A stretch of DNA of 64,000 nucleotides from Bacillus thermozeamaize. Its GTDB lineage: Bacteria; Bacillota; Bacilli; ZCTH02-B2. Positions 51,860 to 61,535 of this stretch are shown here, in pieces. The first letter of the stretch is position 1. Each line of letters begins with the position of its first letter. A program made the position numbers and the translations under genes. The notes beneath the pieces are model-generated. The model saw only the letters and a list, made by a program, of their open reading frames with translations. It was not told the DNA's origin and ran no database searches. The DNA is taken from assembly GCA_002159075.1 (NCBI GenBank), contig LZRT01000019.1, forward strand, positions 1 to 64,000, written 5' to 3'.

Positions 51860-53239
51860 CTAGGTCAGGCGTTCGTATCGAAACAGCTCCTCCAGCTCTT
51901 CCGGCGGAAGAATACCTGACTCCCGGACCAATTCTCTCACCGTCCGGTTTTCTTCCAAAGCCCGCTTGGCCAACGCGGCGGCCCGCTCATATCCAATCAC
52001 TGGGTTCAGCACCGTGGCAATGGCCGCCGAACGCTCCAGCCAATAGCGGCATTGCTCTGCGTTCGCTTCAATCCCCTTGACGCAACGCTCCGTAAAGGCA
52101 TCGATGCCATTGGCCAGAATCTCCAACGCGTGCAACAGGTTAAAGGCGATCACCGGCATCATGACATTGATCTCCAGCTGGCTGCCCATTCCTGCCGCGG
52201 CAACGACCGTATCGCATCCGATGACCTGGCTGCAGACCATGTACAACATCTCCGCCATCACCGGATTCACTTTGCCGGGCATGATCGAGGAACCGGGCTG
52301 AACGGCGGGCAAGCGGATCTCCGCCAGGCCGGTGCGCGGCCCGGAGGAAAGAAGGCGCAAATCGCTGGAAATCTTGATCAGGTCAATCGCCAAATGTTTT
52401 AAAGCACCGCTCACTCGAATCGCGCCATGCGTGTTCTGCATGAAATAAAACCGGTTCTCGGGCAGGCAAAAAGGAAGCCCCGTCCGTTCGGCCACCTGCT
52501 GGACGGCCAGCTTCGGATAATCGGGATGGGCGTTCACCCCGGTTCCGACGGCATTGCCGCCGAGCCCAATCGGGTACAACTCTTTCAGGACCTGTTCCAG
52601 TTGCGCGATATTGCGTTTCACCGTAACGGCATAGCCGCTGAACTCCTGACCGAGGCGAATGGGCACCGCATCTTGCAAATGAGTGCGGCCTGCCTTGACA
52701 ATCGGCTGAAACGCCTCCGCTTTTTGCGCCAACGCTTCATACAACCGCTTCAGGGAAGGCAGCAGCCGGTGGAGCATCTGCTCTGCCGCCGCGATGTTGA
52801 TGGCCACATGTATCGTGTCGTTGGTGGACTGGGCCATGTTGACGTGATCATTGGGGTGAACCAGCCGGGTGTCCCCCACCTGGCCGCCGAGCAGTTCGGC
52901 GGCCCGGTTCGCTATCACTTCGTTGGCGTTCATGTTCTGGGATGTTCCCGCACCCGCCTGATATACATCCACGACAAAATGCTCATCCCAACGGCCCTCG
53001 ATCACTTCTTCGGCGGCCCGGATAATCGCTACTGCCCTCTTCTCGTCCAGCATGCCCACCTGCCGATTGGCATAAGCGGCAGCCGCTTTGATGATCCCTT
53101 GGGCACGGATAAACACCCGCGGAAGCTTGAGGCCGCTGATGGGAAAATTCTCCCGCGCCCGCTGCGTCTGCGGCCCGTAATAAACCCCCTCCGGCACGCG
53201 CACCTCTCCCAATGTGTCCCGCATCGTCCGATAGCCCAT
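51860..53239 (-). CDS. aspartase/fumarase-family lyase, probably aspartate ammonia-lyase
   Basis: A 459-residue member of the superfamily that adds or removes water or ammonia across fumarate. The signature loop is GSSIMPGKVNPVMAEMLYMV. The segment VYQAGAGTSQNMNANEVIAN is closer to aspartases (GGAGTSMNMNANEV) than to class II fumarases (TGSGTQSNMN). HPNDHVNMAQSTNDTIHVAI also suits aspartase. Fumarase cannot be excluded, and the nearby aconitase would favour it by context. The ATG has GGAGGTGCC upstream. Confidence 0.8.
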   Translation of the reverse strand: MGYRTMRDTLGEVRVPEGVYYGPQTQRARENFPISGLKLPRVFIRAQGIIKAAAAYANRQVGMLDEKRAVAIIRAAEEVIEGRWDEHFVVDVYQAGAGTSQNMNANEVIANRAAELLGGQVGDTRLVHPNDHVNMAQSTNDTIHVAINIAAAEQMLHRLLPSLKRLYEALAQKAEAFQPIVKAGRTHLQDAVPIRLGQEFSGYAVTVKRNIAQLEQVLKELYPIGLGGNAVGTGVNAHPDYPKLAVQQVAERTGLPFCLPENRFYFMQNTHGAIRVSGALKHLAIDLIKISSDLRLLSSGPRTGLAEIRLPAVQPGSSIMPGKVNPVMAEMLYMVCSQVIGCDTVVAAAGMGSQLEINVMMPVIAFNLLHALEILANGIDAFTERCVKGIEANAEQCRYWLERSAAIATVLNPVIGYERAAALAKRALEENRTVRELVRESGILPPEELEELFRYERLT

Positions 53240-53320
53240 ACTGGCACCTCCGCAAAGAATTCAGCTTGAGGGGTTGTTTTTCACGCCTAGTATGTGCCAT
53301 CTTCCTCGTTCTCATCGTTT

Positions 53321-53953
53321 TTACATCGCGCCATCCTCTCCGGCAGGCGCCAGCGGGACATATTGCGTCACCAGGTAAAGCGATACGGTGCTTTCAATGG
53401 CGGCCGCCAGGAGCAACAAACCGAGCACCAGATTGATCGTCAAAGGAAGCTGCGCAAACAGCCCGCGCCAGGTCAGCTGCTGCGGTTTCCGCCGGGCAGC
53501 GGGGCGCAGGAGGCGCAAGAATGACTGCCAGACCAAAAGACCCAACCGCATGCCAAATGCGGCGGCCAGCAAAATGGCCGGTATTTCAAAAATGCCATGC
53601 GGCAGGATGCCCAATAGGAACATTTTCCAAGGCGATTGCCCGGCGACGGCCAGCGATTGCAACAAATAGCCGATCGCCATGCCATTGAGCAGCAACCCGT
53701 ACACCGGGTACACCCCAAAAAGCAATCCGGAGAGGATCAACACCAGCGAAGCCAGCGCATTGTTGACGAAAATCCGGACAAACAGTTCCGGGCCATGCTC
53801 CACCGGACCCACTTTCCGCTGAATCTGTTCAAAAAACTGGTGCATCCACTGATGCAGCTGCTCAAAATAGATGACCCCCAGCAGCATGCCCAGCGCAAAG
53901 GCGCCGAATCCGGCCGCCAAAACCAATCGCTGCTCCTGCAAGTATTGTTTCAA
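53321..53953 (-). CDS. SpoIIM-like (stage II sporulation protein M family) membrane protein
   Basis: A 210-residue protein with about five membrane segments: LAAGFGAFALGMLLGVIYF, FVNNALASLVLILSGLLFGV, NGMAIGYLLQSLAVAG, LLGILPHGIFEIPAILLAAA and a final hydrophobic pair. FxxNN and LPHGxxEIPA are SpoIIM-family signs. SpoIIM works in septal peptidoglycan removal during engulfment. TTG at 53953 is the nearest usual start, but GAGGTG lies seven bases before an in-frame CTG at 53965, which may be the real start. Confidence 0.78.
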   Translation of the reverse strand: MKQYLQEQRLVLAAGFGAFALGMLLGVIYFEQLHQWMHQFFEQIQRKVGPVEHGPELFVRIFVNNALASLVLILSGLLFGVYPVYGLLLNGMAIGYLLQSLAVAGQSPWKMFLLGILPHGIFEIPAILLAAAFGMRLGLLVWQSFLRLLRPAARRKPQQLTWRGLFAQLPLTINLVLGLLLLAAAIESTVSLYLVTQYVPLAPAGEDGAM

Positions 53954-54009
53954 CCGTTGAACCAGGATAAATCACCTCTTTCTTTCGCAGAAAAAAATGC
54001 CTGGCGTAG

Positions 54010-54036
54010 AAAAAAACTGCCTGGCAAACCAGGCAG
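54010..54036 (-). terminator. terminator of acnA
   Basis: CTGCCTGG pairs with CCAGGCAG around a 4-base loop, followed by seven T on the minus strand. Confidence 0.9.
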
Positions 54037-54058
54037 TGCACCAATCCATGCCATTTGT

Positions 54059-56776
54059 TTATGCGCTTTTCTCATTGGCCAGGTTGCGCAGGACGGTCTG
54101 CAAAATCCCGCCGTTGCGGTAATATTCCACTTCGACCGGCGTGTCAAGACGGGCCAGCACTTCAAAGGTGATCTGGCTTCCGTCCGGACGGGTGGCCTTC
54201 ACCGTCAACTTCTGCTGCGGTTGCAGATTGTCATCGATCCCCAGAATGTCAAACTGCTCTTCACCTGTCAGGCCGAGCGATTGCCAGCTCTCCCCGTTCA
54301 CGAATTGCAGCGGCAACACACCCATACCGACCAGGTTGCTGCGATGAATCCGTTCGAAGCTCTCCGCAATCACCGCCTTGACGCCCAACAGGTAGGTGCC
54401 TTTGGCCGCCCAGTCGCGGGAGCTGCCCGTTCCGTACTCCTTACCGGCCAGAACCACCAGCGGCGTGCCGTCGGCCATATACTTCATCGCCGCATCGTAG
54501 ATCGGCAGTTGTTCGCCGGTCGGCAGGTAGCGGGTATAGCCGCCCTCTACGCCGGGCACAAGCTGGTTCTTGATCCGGATGTTGGCAAAGGTGCCCCGCA
54601 TCATCACTTCGTGGTTGCCGCGACGCGAACCGTACGAGTTGAAGTCACGGGGCTCCACGCCACGGGACTGCAGGTATTTCCCTGCGGGGCTGTCTTTCTG
54701 GATGCTGCCCGCCGGGGAGATATGGTCCGTCGTCACCGAGTCACCCAGCACCGCCAGGGCACGGGCGCCGCGAATTTCAGCCAGCGGCGCCGGCTCCGGC
54801 GTCAGATTGTCGAAGAACGGCACGCGCTGGATGTAGGTGGATGCTTCGTTCCACTCGTACATTTGGCCGCCGGTTACCGGAATGGCGTTCCAGGCTTCGT
54901 TGCCGTCAAAGACCCGTCCATAGCGTTCCTTGAACAACTCCGGCGTCAGGACGCTGGCAATCGTCTCCTGGACCTCTTTCTGGCTGGGCCAGATGTCGCG
55001 CAGGTACACCGGCTGTCCATCCTTGCCTTGCCCGATCGGCTCGTTCAGCAAATCGATATCCACCGTGCCGGCCAGCGCATAGGCCACCACCAGCGGCGGG
55101 GAAGCCAGGTAATTGGCCTTGACTGCCGGGTGAATCCGTCCTTCGAAGTTGCGGTTTCCGCTGAGCACGGAAGCCACCACCAGATCCCCCTCGGCAATCG
55201 CCTGCTCCACCTCCGGATCAAGCGGGCCGCTGTTGCCAATACATGTGGTGCAGCCATATCCTACGGTGTAAAAGCCCAGCTTTTCCAGATAAGGCGTCAG
55301 GCCAGCCTTGTCCAGGTAATCGCTGACCACCCGGGACCCCGGCGCCAGGCTGGTTTTCACATAAGGAGCCACCTCCAGCCCGCGCTCGACCGCTTTTTTC
55401 GCCAAAAGACCGGCACCAATCAGCACGGAGGGGTTGGACGTGTTGGTGCAGCTGGTAATCGCGGCAATCACCACCGAACCGTGCTTGAGCGTGGCAGTCT
55501 TCTCCTTGACCTTCAGGGAAGAGGTGCGTGCGAGATCCTTTTCTTCCAGGGAAAAGCCGCGCTGATTGATGGGAGCGGTCAAAGCCACCCGGAACGATTG
55601 CTTCATCTCCGACAGGCGAACTCGGTCTTGAGGACGTTTTGGTCCGGCCAGGCTGGGCTCTACAGTTGAGAGATCCAGTTCCAGTGTGTCGGTAAAGACC
55701 GGATCCGGCGTTTCGTCCGTGCGGAACAGCCCTTGTTCCTTCGTGTAGCGCTCCACGGTCTGAACCAGTTCCTCGCTGCGTCCCGTCTCCCGCAGGTAAC
55801 GCAGGGTCTCTTCATCGACCGGGAAGAAGCCCATCGTCGCGCCATACTCCGGCGCCATGTTGGCAATCGTCGCCCGGTCCGCAAGGCTGATGTTGCTGAG
55901 GCCCGTTCCGTAGAATTCGACAAACTTCCCGACGACACCCTTCTCACGCAGCATCTGCGTGATGGTCAGCGCCAAGTCGGTGGCCGTAGCGCCTTCCGGC
56001 AGCTCTCCCGTCAGTTTGAATCCGATGACTTGCGGCGTAAGCATATACAGCGGTTGCCCCAGCATGCCGGCTTCCGCCTCGATGCCGCCAACACCCCAGC
56101 CCAGGACACCCAAACCGTTGATCATGGTCGTATGGGAGTCGGTCCCGACCAGCGAATCAGGGAACAGCACCGTCTCGCCGTCCACTTTGCGGTCCTGAAC
56201 CACTTTCGCCAAAAATTCCAGGTTCACCTGGTGCACAATCCCGGTCGCGGGCGGAACGACACGGAAGTTTTCAAAGGCGCTCTGCGCCCAGCGCAGAAAC
56301 TCGTAACGCTCGCGGTTGCGCTTGAATTCCAGTTCCATGTTGTCCACCAGCGAGCGGCCCGAGCCATAGAAATCGACCTGGACGGAGTGGTCGATGACCA
56401 GATCCACCGGAATCAAGGGATTGATCCGCTTTGGATCCCCGCCCATCCGGGCCATTGCGTCCCGCAGCGCAGCCAGATCGACCACTGCCGGAACACCTGT
56501 AAAATCCTGTAAAATGACGCGTGCCGGCTTAAACGGCACCTCCCGGTTTGCCGGATTGGCCGCATTCCACTTGGCCAGTGCGACCACATCATCTTCCGTA
56601 ATCTGAAAACCGTCTACCTGGCGCAGCAAACTTTCAAGCAACACCTTGATCGAAAAAGGCAGGCGGCTGACGTCCGCAATATTCTCCTCCGCCAACCGGT
56701 TCAAACGGTAGATGATTGCAGAACCACCCGGCGTCTGGAGGCGGGCACGTGCGCCAAACCGATCCTGTTTTGCCAT
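54059..56776 (-). CDS. acnA: aconitate hydratase
   Basis: Aconitase interconverts citrate and isocitrate with a 4Fe-4S cluster. The 905-residue protein shows [40 protein letters not shown], the cluster ligands in [20 protein letters not shown] and [20 protein letters not shown], and the swivel domain with [20 protein letters not shown] and [20 protein letters not shown]. The ATG at 56776 has GGAGGG nine bases upstream. It is monocistronic with a strong terminator. In Bacillus, apo-aconitase also acts as an RNA-binding regulator. Confidence 0.97.
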   Translation of the reverse strand: MAKQDRFGARARLQTPGGSAIIYRLNRLAEENIADVSRLPFSIKVLLESLLRQVDGFQITEDDVVALAKWNAANPANREVPFKPARVILQDFTGVPAVVDLAALRDAMARMGGDPKRINPLIPVDLVIDHSVQVDFYGSGRSLVDNMELEFKRNRERYEFLRWAQSAFENFRVVPPATGIVHQVNLEFLAKVVQDRKVDGETVLFPDSLVGTDSHTTMINGLGVLGWGVGGIEAEAGMLGQPLYMLTPQVIGFKLTGELPEGATATDLALTITQMLREKGVVGKFVEFYGTGLSNISLADRATIANMAPEYGATMGFFPVDEETLRYLRETGRSEELVQTVERYTKEQGLFRTDETPDPVFTDTLELDLSTVEPSLAGPKRPQDRVRLSEMKQSFRVALTAPINQRGFSLEEKDLARTSSLKVKEKTATLKHGSVVIAAITSCTNTSNPSVLIGAGLLAKKAVERGLEVAPYVKTSLAPGSRVVSDYLDKAGLTPYLEKLGFYTVGYGCTTCIGNSGPLDPEVEQAIAEGDLVVASVLSGNRNFEGRIHPAVKANYLASPPLVVAYALAGTVDIDLLNEPIGQGKDGQPVYLRDIWPSQKEVQETIASVLTPELFKERYGRVFDGNEAWNAIPVTGGQMYEWNEASTYIQRVPFFDNLTPEPAPLAEIRGARALAVLGDSVTTDHISPAGSIQKDSPAGKYLQSRGVEPRDFNSYGSRRGNHEVMMRGTFANIRIKNQLVPGVEGGYTRYLPTGEQLPIYDAAMKYMADGTPLVVLAGKEYGTGSSRDWAAKGTYLLGVKAVIAESFERIHRSNLVGMGVLPLQFVNGESWQSLGLTGEEQFDILGIDDNLQPQQKLTVKATRPDGSQITFEVLARLDTPVEVEYYRNGGILQTVLRNLANEKSA

Positions 56777-56955
56777 GGTCCGGCCCTCCTTCATTGACGA
56801 TTCGCTTGCTTTTTCTGTCTTTGGATTGATCGTACTTGGGATTGATCGTACTGCTTTTAAGATGGATTACCACAGCTAAGTTTATCACAAATTGAATTGG
56901 CGTCAAGTTTTTTAGAACGGCGTTTCATTGTACGGAACACCTGACGGGTAGCGCC

Positions 56956-56988
56956 AAAAAAAAAAAAGACTCCCCCAACCGAGGAATC
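56956..56988 (-). terminator. terminator of the sigma/SH3 operon
   Basis: GATTCCTC pairs with GGGGAGTC (two G-T pairs), followed by twelve T on the minus strand. Confidence 0.8.
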
Positions 56989-57019
56989 CTTTTCCATATG
57001 CCTGCCATATGCCACCGGG

Positions 57020-58348
57020 CTAATCACCCGCAATCCAGGTGATCATCGTCCATTTTCCGTCCACCTTGCCAAACACGGCCCGATACCCCAACGGTTCCAC
57101 CACGTACTCCGCCGCGACAAATCCCGGCTTCCCGGAGGGGAGGATGACCGCTTTCCAGCCGGGCTTGTCGTATTTCGTCAAGTCCTTTGGCATCCGCACC
57201 AAGAGATTGCTGACCTGCTCGATCACTTTTCCATCCATCGACGGGGCACTCCGCACATTCACGTTGCTGCCGACAATCGCCCTGGCGCGGTATTCGTCCG
57301 TGCCGGCCGGCAGTTCTATCGCAGGCGCCCGGAAATATTCGCCGTCCTTTTTTGCCCCGTATTTCAGCGCCTTTTCCAGTTCACTCCAAATCGGGGAGGC
57401 TTCCGGATTGGTTTTCAGCTTCCACATCTCTTCCAGATCGCGATACCCCTTTTGCCCGCCAAAACTGAGGTAAATCTCTGGTGACATGGCCTTTTTCAGG
57501 GCAGACACGTCCCGTTCCTTGACCGCTTTTTGCAGCGTCTTAAAATAGGAAGAAAACTCCTGATCCTCCTCACGCTGATCCAACACCCGAACCGACTGGG
57601 CGGGGTATGCCTCTTCCGTCGGCGGCAAGGGAGCTGAAACGTCATGTTGCACAGGCGTATCCGGTGAAACTTGCTGCTCAACGAACTGAAGGGGGATGGT
57701 GAGCTCGTTTGCGCGCTGCCCCGCCTGATTGGCATATAGGATGAGCAATCCGTTGGGACTGGTGGGTTTTTGTTTCAGCTTTACCTTGAGAACAAAAGGC
57801 TGCCATTCGGTCCCTTCGCCATCCACCTGCAACGTTCCGGATGCCAGGATATCGTGGCCGTCCTCCACTTCATAACGCAACTGTCCCTGGCTGTCCGCCT
57901 CCGGCCCCTGCTTCACTTCGCCGGTCACCTCAAATTCGCTTCCGACCTTCAGCGGGGAGGCGGGCAACTGTATGTGGAACATCTTGTTCTCCAATTTTAC
58001 GGCTGATGAATCTTCCGTTTCCTTAGCGGTTTCACCCATGATGCTGATTTTCTCGCCGGGTTGTCCGGCCGGGCCTTGATCCAACGCTGTACTCCCATCC
58101 CCCTGCAGCAGGTTGTTCAGCTGGGGTGCCACATAGATGATGGCAACTGCCGCGGCAGCCACCGCCATCCCTTCAAGCGTCCGCCGTATCCGCTTGCGAA
58201 AGCGAACCTTTCTCCGTTCTTCGTGCAGGGTGGCCAACAGGACCTTCATACTTTCTTCCAAATATTCTTTGCGCGGCAAGACTTCCACCTCTTGCAACTG
58301 GTTTTTTATCCACTCCTGCCAATGGTCCCGGCCTTCATGAGTACTCAA
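57020..58348 (-). CDS. membrane-anchored SH3-domain protein, candidate anti-sigma factor
   Basis: A 442-residue protein: cytoplasmic tail (1-60, charged), one membrane segment (LEGMAVAAAAVAIIYVAPQL), then a large outer part. An immunoglobulin-like domain near 118-235 has FHIQLPASPLKVGSEFEVTG; a helical part near 265-345 follows; a bacterial SH3 domain near 358-412 has IVGSNVNVRSAPSMDGKVIE. Its start overlaps the sigma gene by 14 bases. It has no zinc-binding HxxxCxxC motif. By position it may bind the sigma factor through the tail and sense the wall outside. This is inference. Confidence 0.6.
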   Translation of the reverse strand: MSTHEGRDHWQEWIKNQLQEVEVLPRKEYLEESMKVLLATLHEERRKVRFRKRIRRTLEGMAVAAAAVAIIYVAPQLNNLLQGDGSTALDQGPAGQPGEKISIMGETAKETEDSSAVKLENKMFHIQLPASPLKVGSEFEVTGEVKQGPEADSQGQLRYEVEDGHDILASGTLQVDGEGTEWQPFVLKVKLKQKPTSPNGLLILYANQAGQRANELTIPLQFVEQQVSPDTPVQHDVSAPLPPTEEAYPAQSVRVLDQREEDQEFSSYFKTLQKAVKERDVSALKKAMSPEIYLSFGGQKGYRDLEEMWKLKTNPEASPIWSELEKALKYGAKKDGEYFRAPAIELPAGTDEYRARAIVGSNVNVRSAPSMDGKVIEQVSNLLVRMPKDLTKYDKPGWKAVILPSGKPGFVAAEYVVEPLGYRAVFGKVDGKWTMITWIAGD

Positions 58349-58895
58349 CGTTCATCCCTCCTTCCACCACTTGTCTCAGTTGGCGCATTGCCCGGTAATG
58401 CAGTGATTTTGTGGCTTTTTCCGAGCGGTTGAGGATCTCGGCCGCCTCCCGCAGCGAAAAACCTTCCAAATCCACCAGCAGAATGATGACCCGATAGTCG
58501 TCAGACAATTTTTGCAGATGCCGAATCAGTTCCTCCTTGGCTTCTTCTCTCAGCACTCTCTCCTCCACCGTATCAAAACGATCATCCATGTGGATCAGGT
58601 CTTCCTGCGGAACAGTCATCGTCAGGCGTTTCTTTTTGTACGTGCGCAGCTCATCCGTCAGGCAATTGCGCACAATGGTAAACAACCACGTCTGAAAGCG
58701 GGATTGGCCACGAAAGCGGACCAAACCCTTGACCACTTTCATAAAAATATCCTGGGTCAGTTCTTCCGTACGCTGATAATCTCCGATTTGAAGATAGACG
58801 TAGCGGAATACCTGATGAACATATTTGTGGTACAACTCCCGAAACGCATCGTCATCCCCTTGTTTGATGCGTTCGACAAGCTGCTCATCATCCAC
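58335..58895 (-). CDS. ECF-type RNA polymerase sigma factor
   Basis: A 186-residue extracytoplasmic-function sigma factor: region 2 has DDDAFRELYHKYVHQVFRYV, EELTQDIFMKVVKGLVRFRG and RFQTWLFTIVRNCLTDELRT; region 4 has LQKLSDDYRVIILLVDLEGF and SLREAAEILNRSEKATKSLH. The GTG at 58895 lies nine bases after AAGGAGG. An upstream GTG at 58919 precedes that site and is unlikely. It is co-transcribed and overlapping with the membrane SH3 protein. Confidence 0.9.
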   Translation of the reverse strand: MDDEQLVERIKQGDDDAFRELYHKYVHQVFRYVYLQIGDYQRTEELTQDIFMKVVKGLVRFRGQSRFQTWLFTIVRNCLTDELRTYKKKRLTMTVPQEDLIHMDDRFDTVEERVLREEAKEELIRHLQKLSDDYRVIILLVDLEGFSLREAAEILNRSEKATKSLHYRAMRQLRQVVEGGMNVEYS

Positions 58896-58973
58896 CGGTT
58901 CATTCCTCCTTGGGGGCACAACTTTTATATGGATAGACGAGAAAAAAAACCTTTTGGTCGCAGGATTCTCCCT

Positions 58974-59001
58974 AAAAAATAAAAAATCCCCCCTGAGGGG
59001 G
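58974..59001 (-). terminator. terminator of the CstR-like gene
   Basis: CCCCC pairs with GGGGG around TCAG, followed by a long T-rich run on the minus strand. Confidence 0.85.
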
Positions 59002-59015
59002 AATTATGATGGCCT

Positions 59016-59276
59016 TTATCGGCTCCGGACGAGCAGGTCGACCGCTTCCTTGATCGCTCCCGAGGTATCTTCTCCCTTGGTGATTTCTCGACGAATGCAG
59101 GCCTCCAGGTTTGTGCTGACCACGACCCCGATCGCCCGATCCAGCGCGTTTCTGACAGCCGACATCTGGCTGACAACCTCTTTGCAGGATTTGCCCTCAT
59201 CCATCATTTTCAGGATGCCCCGGATTTGGCCTTCAATCCGTCGCAGACGGTTCTTCATCGATTGTGAGTACTCCAT
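59016..59276 (-). CDS. cstR: CsoR-family repressor, CstR-like persulfide sensor
   Basis: The 86-residue all-helical DUF156 repressor has LRRIEGQIRGILKMMDEGKS followed by C31, and C60 in STNLEACIRRE. Copper-sensing CsoR proteins have His four residues before the second Cys; here it is Asn. C31/C60 without the His matches the persulfide-sensing CstR of S. aureus as I remember its numbering. A CsoR-type operator overlaps its own promoter. No sulfide-oxidation genes are adjacent, so its targets lie elsewhere or it only regulates itself. Confidence 0.8.
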   Translation of the reverse strand: MEYSQSMKNRLRRIEGQIRGILKMMDEGKSCKEVVSQMSAVRNALDRAIGVVVSTNLEACIRREITKGEDTSGAIKEAVDLLVRSR

Positions 59277-59314
59277 GTCGACACCTCACGTCCTGGCAGG
59301 CTTTCTTTGTCCTT

Positions 59315-59333
59315 ATTATACCCCGATAGGTAC
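59315..59333 (-). promoter_or_regulatory. promoter -10 with overlapping CsoR-type operator
   Basis: On the minus strand GTACCTATCGGGGTATAAT combines an imperfect TACC-TATCG-GGGTA repeat with a TATAAT box, 40 bases before the repressor gene. The repeat resembles CsoR/CstR operators (TACCCC...GGGGTA). It suggests autorepression. Confidence 0.55.
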
Positions 59334-59395
59334 AACGCCGCAATCCATTCCTCTTTGTCCAAAATAAAAAAACAGGGCGCCCTACATGGCATCCT

Positions 59396-60310
59396 TCATG
59401 AGGATGATCCGTCGCCCGTACCCTTGTTCGGTTGAGGCATGGTCTGAGGCATGGTCCCCGTTTGGGACGGTTCCGCTGGTTTAGGCGCAGGCAGGGAATG
59501 TCTTTCCGCGCCCTGTTGATCCGCTTCCGACGGAGATTGTTTTTCCGAATGTGCCGGGGATTGCCGGGTTCCATGTGTCGGCTGCATCTCCTGTTTCAGG
59601 GCTTTCATCTGTTTTTTGACAGCCATTTGGATCATTTGTTCCAAGGCCGCCTTCATTTTCGGATCCTGCATCATCACGAGCATCAGATCCGCCATTTGCG
59701 CCTTGCGGCCGGCATCATGGACAATCCCTGAAAAGGTGTGCAGCGTATCGTCCATCAGACGGGCTTTATGACGCCGGGATTGGAGAATCGCATCTTGCAC
59801 ATTGAGCGTATGATCCAGAAGTTTCTGGGCGTAAGGTTCTTTGAGCATCTTTTCTTGCTGGGACAAGGCCTGTTCCATGACTTTGTCCGGGTACACCCTG
59901 GCGGTCAGCGCCCGCTCTTCCAATCCCTGCAGGAGAAGATGGTTCCGCACTTCTTTTTGCCGCAACGCTTCCGAACGGGCTTTCAACTGGCTTTCGATGA
60001 GCCGGTTTCGCAAGTCCGGTTCTTCCAGCAGCCACTTTTGTTCCTGGAGCATGTTGCCGAGAAATTGCCGCCGCAGGTTGGCATCTTCGCGCATCACCCG
60101 GGTACGGCCCTCGGCAAAGGACTTCTGAATTTCTGCTTCCATTGCCAGTTTCTTTGTCATCTGACGGGCTTGCTGCTCCATCATTCCTCCCTGCGTTCCC
60201 TGCTGCTCGGGCCGTTGTGCAGGCGTGCAAGCGGACAGGATAAGCAAAAGGAGTGAAAAAATATACAAGGATATGAATGTTTTTTTCCTCGTTTTTTTCC
60301 TGCTGTTCAT
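59396..60310 (-). CDS. GerD-like coiled-coil lipoprotein
   Basis: A 304-residue lipoprotein: basic N-terminus, SLLLLILSACTPA lipobox, then a long Gln/Glu/Arg-rich helical body (residues 40-240) and a Pro/Ser/Gln-rich tail ending in GDGSSS. The segment ADLMLVMMQDPKMKAALEQM and the Ser/Gly tail recall GerD, the lipoprotein that clusters germinant receptors, but the overall length is greater and the match weak. A sporulation or germination role is plausible given the genome context; otherwise unknown. The ATG follows GGAGGGTTTGGA. Confidence 0.5.
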   Translation of the reverse strand: MNSRKKTRKKTFISLYIFSLLLLILSACTPAQRPEQQGTQGGMMEQQARQMTKKLAMEAEIQKSFAEGRTRVMREDANLRRQFLGNMLQEQKWLLEEPDLRNRLIESQLKARSEALRQKEVRNHLLLQGLEERALTARVYPDKVMEQALSQQEKMLKEPYAQKLLDHTLNVQDAILQSRRHKARLMDDTLHTFSGIVHDAGRKAQMADLMLVMMQDPKMKAALEQMIQMAVKKQMKALKQEMQPTHGTRQSPAHSEKQSPSEADQQGAERHSLPAPKPAEPSQTGTMPQTMPQPNKGTGDGSSS

Positions 60311-60540
60311 TCCAAACCCTCCGTCCCGCTATGTTCGCCTCTCCATATGGTCATGCGTATTATCCGCTTCTCCGGCATCATGTTATACGCCCCAACTTTT
60401 TCTTCCTCTTCAACGTCTCGAAGCAGCAAGCCATTTTTCCGCTTTTTCTCCACTTTCTTCTGAACGATTGAAAGAGAGTCAAAGCGGACAATCTAACATG
60501 CAGCACCATATGGCAATCGCTGATCCAGGAGGAGGGTTGT

Positions 60541-61437
60541 ATGCATTTCGCACCAGACCAGAGCAGCCAGAGACGGGACATGATCAAGCCCCTCTGCTTG
60601 CGAGAGCGTGATCTGTTTTTCCGTTGTTGGCTACCAACAAAAACAGCCCCGGAAGCACGGGCGATTCTCATCCTGATTCATGGCGCAGGCGAGCACTCAG
60701 GTTATTATATGGACCTGGCACCCATCTGCCAGCAGCACCAATTGATCTACGTCACACCCGATTTGCGGGGTTTTGGACAATCGGGAGGGACTCGCGGCCA
60801 TGTCAATCGTTTTGACGAGTATTTGGAAGATCTGCATTATCTGGTCCAGCGGATCTGCACCTGGTTTCCAGACAAACCGGTCTTTCTGGCGGGCCATAGC
60901 CTGGGGGGGCTTGTTGTCATTCGCTATGTTCAGGAATACAAGACCGGAATCAGAGGAGGAATCATTTCCGCTCCCGCACTGGGATTGCGCTTTCACCTTC
61001 CTTATATGTGTAAGAAAGCTGTGGAGCTGGTGTCTTGGGTGCGTCCCACTTTGCCGATTAACGCAGTTTCACTGGCGATGCGCTTGAGACATTTGCCATG
61101 GTTTCAATTTCTGCGCCCTGATCCGAATAAACTGAAACAGGATCCGTATTCCACGTTTCATTATACTCCACGTTGGTTAAGGGAACTGCTGCAAAATGGA
61201 AGCCTCGCACTGGCCAACGTGGTTCGCTACGTCCTGCCCACCTTATGCGTTTACTTCGAACAAGATCCGATTATCGATTCTACCTTGATCCGTCAGTTTT
61301 ATGAGGCAATCAACACAGAAAAAAAAGCCTGCATCGCATTACCGGAACGATCCCATGATTTAAGGTCCCATCCTGAAAAACCAAAGATTTTTCAAACCAT
61401 GCTGCAGTGGATGACCGAGGTGGCTGCAGAACCCTAG
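60541..61437 (+). CDS. alpha/beta hydrolase, monoacylglycerol lipase-like
   Basis: A 298-residue serine hydrolase: oxyanion region ILILIHGAGEHSGYYMDLAP, then VTPDLRGFGQSGGTRGHVNR, nucleophile in VFLAGHSLGGLVVIRYVQEY, and likely Asp (FEQDPIIDSTL) and His (PERSHDLRSHPEKP) of the triad. The DLRGFGxSxGxRGH segment is typical of monoglyceride lipases. GGAGGAGG lies before the ATG; an internal ATG at 60580 is possible. It is on the plus strand between two minus-strand genes. Confidence 0.88.
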   Translation: MHFAPDQSSQRRDMIKPLCLRERDLFFRCWLPTKTAPEARAILILIHGAGEHSGYYMDLAPICQQHQLIYVTPDLRGFGQSGGTRGHVNRFDEYLEDLHYLVQRICTWFPDKPVFLAGHSLGGLVVIRYVQEYKTGIRGGIISAPALGLRFHLPYMCKKAVELVSWVRPTLPINAVSLAMRLRHLPWFQFLRPDPNKLKQDPYSTFHYTPRWLRELLQNGSLALANVVRYVLPTLCVYFEQDPIIDSTLIRQFYEAINTEKKACIALPERSHDLRSHPEKPKIFQTMLQWMTEVAAEP

Positions 61438-61476
61438 ACCCATATCACCTTAGACCCACATCTATATAGCATGCCC

Positions 61477-61509
61477 AAAAAAAAAGCACCCCAGCCTTGA
61501 ACAGGGTGC
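61477..61509. terminator. terminator of the deacetylase gene
   Basis: GCACCC pairs with GGGTGC around a 12-base loop; nine T follow on the minus strand. It also stands just after the plus-strand hydrolase gene. Confidence 0.8.
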
Positions 61510-61535
61510 GAACCGAATTGGTGATGTTATCGTCA

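Noticed and set aside
53636-55669. 677-codon plus-strand frame opposite aconitase and the SpoIIM-like gene
   Set aside because: It crosses the terminator and start region of two well-supported minus-strand genes and has no domain features.
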